DNA of 7,158 bases from the NCBI GenBank assembly GCA_030646745.1, contig JAUSKV010000007.1:1-7158 (forward strand), read 5' to 3'. Position 1 is the stretch's first letter; each line of letters opens with the position of its first letter. The notes beneath the pieces are model-generated. The model saw only the letters and a list, made by a program, of their open reading frames with translations. It did not search any database and was not told the DNA's origin. Of this stretch, positions 4,795 through 7,158 are shown piece after piece. The position numbers and the translations under genes were made by a program. The DNA is from Sulfurimonas sp. GTDB lineage: Bacteria > Campylobacterota > Campylobacteria > Campylobacterales > Sulfurimonadaceae.

Positions 4795-7158
4795 ATGGCG
4801 ACACCTATTAACACACTCACGGGCGATATTCCTTTACAGCTTGCACAAAAAATTTCACAAATAGTAAACGACATGTGGAGTGAGAATGCTTTTTTCGATA
4901 AAGTTACTCCTGTCACGGCTGATTTACTGAAGTTTTGGTTTTGTGAACCACACACTACACAAAGAGAGAGTAATTTTCACAGAAGGCAAAAACAGGCAAT
5001 TTTAAACACCATCTATCTGCATGAGATTTTAAAAGTCAATAGTGTTTTGGAAATTTACGAGAAGATAGATAAAGAACTGATACCAAAATTTAACCACACA
5101 CTTTTAGCTAAAGAGAAATACAAAGTGCCAAAATATGCCATGAAGATGGCAACGGGAACAGGTAAAACTTGGGTGATGAACGCACTTTTTATCTGGCAGT
5201 ATCTAAACGCAAGAGCCGAAAAAGAGAAGAGCGGAAGATTTACAAAAAACTTTTTACTTATCGCTCCGGGACTTATCGTATATGAGCGATTGCTTGATAG
5301 CTACATGGGAAAAGAGAAAGAAGATGGAAGCCGTGATGTAAACACAAGCGATATTTTTAAAAACAAAGAGCTTTTTTTACCGCAAAGATATGAGATAACC
5401 ATCAAAGCATTTTTGCAAAGTAGCGTAGTCAAAAAAGATGAGATAGGCAAAAAAGTGACAAGTGATGGATTTATAGCCATTTCAAATTGGCACTTGTTTA
5501 TGTCTAAAGAGGAAGAAAAAGAGGAGATAAGCCCACTTGAAGACCCAAGCGGAGTGATAGCCGACATTTTTCCCGCTCGTCCCGGAATAAGTGCCGGAAA
5601 TAGTTTAGAGCAACTTGATAGTGCTTATTTTAGTGGTGGAGAGATAGAGTATTTGGCGGAGCTTGATGATTTGGTAGTTATGAATGACGAAGCACATCAT
5701 ATACACGAAAATAAATCTGCGGGAGAGATTCAAGAGGTTGAGTGGCAAAAATCTCTTAATTTTATTGCCAAAAGTAAAGGTGCAAAGTTTGTTCAAATAG
5801 ATTTTTCAGCCACACCCTATGACACCACAGGAAGTGGACAAAAACGAACCAAACATTACTTTCCACATGTCATTGTTGATTTTGATTTAAACGCTGCTAT
5901 AAAAGATGGACTTGTTAAAATGATAACCATCGATAAGAGAAAAGAGCTTTCAACTTTAGAGCTTGACTTTAAAGCACTTCGAGATGAGGGAACAAACAAA
6001 GTTATTGGGCTGAGTGATGGTCAAAAAGTGATGATTCAAGCGGGATTTACGAAGCTGAAAATTTTGGAAACAGATTTTTCAAAGCTTGATAATTCCAAAC
6101 ATCCAAAAATGCTTATCATGTGTGAAGAGACAGAAGTTGTCCATTTTGTGGAAGAGTTTTTAGTTGAAATTGGACTAAAAGAGGATGATTTTATGGGCGT
6201 TCACTCAAAGAAAAATGGAGAAATTCCAAAAGAGGAGTGGGATAGACTTAAACAAAAACTTTTCAATATTGACACCTATGAAAATCCAAAAGTTATCATT
6301 TCAGTTTTAATGCTCAAAGAAGGATTTGATGTAAGTAATGTTTGCGTTATCGTTCCGCTTCGCTCAAATCAATCCTCTATTTTACTAGAACAAACTATCG
6401 GGCGTGGGCTTCGTTTGATGTTTAGAGAACGAGAGTTTGAAGATGAAAAAAATGAAAATCGTGCGAGAGTCTTAAAACAAAAACTTAGCCCTAGTTCCTA
6501 TTTAGATGTTTTAAGTATCGTCGAGCATCCAGCATTTAGTCAATTTTACGCTGATTTGCTTCCTGAAGATGGGTTTGGTTTTGATGAAAATGAACCAAAA
6601 GAGGGAACTTCAACGGGCGACATGATAAAAGTGGGTTTGAAAGAGAACTTTGCGGAATATGACATGGCATTTTTGGAGATAATTAAAGAGGAAGAGGAAG
6701 AGTTGAATACCCCATCTTGGCATGTGGAAGATTTAGAACCATACACTTTTCACAGTTTGGAACAGCTCAAATCATGGACAACAAAAGGAGAGGTATTTCA
6801 CTCTGAAGAACTTACTGTAAAAACAACTTTTGGAGACTATGCGATAAGTGCTAATTTATTTACAGCCAATAGTTACAATGAATATTTACAAAAGATTTTA
6901 GAGATTTTAACGCATAAAATGGGGCAGTTAAAAGTTAAAGGGCATAATCGAGCTTTGCCTTCAATGCAAATTTATCAACCGCAACTGTTGAGCATACTTG
7001 ATAAATATATAAGAGAGAGACTTTTTTCGCAAACTTTCAATCCTTTTGTGGATGAAAATTGGCGTGTTTTAATGCTAAAAAATGCAAACATTACACCTCA
7101 TATTACAAACGGAATTCAAAGACTTATTCACGATATGCAAAACTCTACAACTACTATA
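4795..7158 (+). CDS. res: Type III restriction enzyme subunit Res, helicase/ATPase part, 3' end beyond the window
   Basis: An open frame of 788 codons with no stop, running off the right edge. Res binds Mod, uses ATP to move along or communicate along DNA and cleaves unmethylated DNA. The helicase superfamily 2 motifs are present in order: an upstream segment FHRRQKQAIL (62-71) in the place of a Q-tip motif; Walker A ATGTGKT (119-125); Walker B DEAH (298-301); motif III SATP (338-341); motif V KEGFDVSNVCVIVPLR (508-523); and motif VI QTIGRGLRL (533-541). The frame is intact throughout. Family members are usually about 900-1000 aa, and their PD-(D/E)xK nuclease domain lies at the C-terminus, so that domain is expected just outside this window and is not seen. 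The gene is coupled to mod (one-base gap, strong ribosome binding site inside mod) and its base composition matches mod's catalytic parts, so the two belong together. Confidence 0.95.
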   Translation, partial: MATPINTLTGDIPLQLAQKISQIVNDMWSENAFFDKVTPVTADLLKFWFCEPHTTQRESNFHRRQKQAILNTIYLHEILKVNSVLEIYEKIDKELIPKFNHTLLAKEKYKVPKYAMKMATGTGKTWVMNALFIWQYLNARAEKEKSGRFTKNFLLIAPGLIVYERLLDSYMGKEKEDGSRDVNTSDIFKNKELFLPQRYEITIKAFLQSSVVKKDEIGKKVTSDGFIAISNWHLFMSKEEEKEEISPLEDPSGVIADIFPARPGISAGNSLEQLDSAYFSGGEIEYLAELDDLVVMNDEAHHIHENKSAGEIQEVEWQKSLNFIAKSKGAKFVQIDFSATPYDTTGSGQKRTKHYFPHVIVDFDLNAAIKDGLVKMITIDKRKELSTLELDFKALRDEGTNKVIGLSDGQKVMIQAGFTKLKILETDFSKLDNSKHPKMLIMCEETEVVHFVEEFLVEIGLKEDDFMGVHSKKNGEIPKEEWDRLKQKLFNIDTYENPKVIISVLMLKEGFDVSNVCVIVPLRSNQSSILLEQTIGRGLRLMFREREFEDEKNENRARVLKQKLSPSSYLDVLSIVEHPAFSQFYADLLPEDGFGFDENEPKEGTSTGDMIKVGLKENFAEYDMAFLEIIKEEEEELNTPSWHVEDLEPYTFHSLEQLKSWTTKGEVFHSEELTVKTTFGDYAISANLFTANSYNEYLQKILEILTHKMGQLKVKGHNRALPSMQIYQPQLLSILDKYIRERLFSQTFNPFVDENWRVLMLKNANITPHITNGIQRLIHDMQNSTTTI

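Noticed and set aside
4680..4955. Minus-strand open frame of 91 codons opposite the mod/res junction
   Set aside because: It lies antisense to two well-supported genes, and its Cys/Phe/Ser-rich product looks like the reverse reading of coding DNA.
5301..5796. Two minus-strand open frames (88 and 63 codons) opposite res
   Set aside because: They are antisense to the continuous res frame between the Walker A and SATP motifs, with Ser/Phe-rich low-complexity products and no ribosome binding site seen.
6546..6746. Minus-strand open frame of 66 codons opposite res
   Set aside because: The Ser-rich product is the reverse reading of the Glu-rich part of res (EEEEEL and neighbours).
1..7158. CRISPR array, tRNA, rRNA, transposase or integrase
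   Set aside because: No regularly spaced repeats with unique spacers, no tRNA-like or rRNA sequence and no recombinase motifs were seen.

Overview
The window looks like an accessory (defence-type) region of an AT-rich bacterium, most likely a member of the Campylobacterota (Sulfurimonas/Sulfurovum/Arcobacter-like). This is inferred from the low GC, the T-tract plus extended -10 promoters with weak or absent -35 boxes, and the style of the proteins. No rRNA, tRNA or core gene is present to confirm it.

Layout. The left part (1-2702) is on the minus strand and the right part (2832-7158) is on the plus strand, with a 129-bp divergent promoter region between them. Reading the minus strand 5'->3' gives: a 66-aa helix-turn-helix (HTH) protein (2702-2502); a 137-aa MazF/PemK-like toxin (2404-1991); a second 62-aa HTH protein that is a close paralogue of the first (1889-1701); a 343-aa membrane-anchored protein of unknown function (1601-570); and, 24 bp downstream, a gene that runs off the left edge (545-1). 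That last gene encodes a HEPN-like domain with an R-N-x3-H ribonuclease motif, but its frame is broken at a run of eight A's. The plus strand holds a type III restriction-modification operon: mod (2832-4793, complete) and res (4795-7158, helicase/ATPase part only; the open frame leaves the window before the expected nuclease domain).

How it fits together. Mod methylates adenine in a short asymmetric site, and Mod plus Res form the ATP-dependent restriction enzyme. The HTH gene divergent from mod sits next to three helically spaced CGGAA repeats that cover the divergent promoters, so it could regulate itself and mod. The MazF-like protein lies between the two HTH genes and may form a toxin-antitoxin unit with one of them. 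The membrane protein and the HEPN-like protein look like one transcription unit behind a promoter whose -10 box lies inside a perfect palindrome.

Base composition is mosaic. Hand counts give about 19% GC in sampled lines of the 343-aa gene, about 42% in one line of the 62-aa HTH gene, about 44% in the catalytic parts of mod, and about 27% in the central target-recognition segment of mod. This fits assembly from modules of different origin, including a swapped DNA-recognition domain in Mod.
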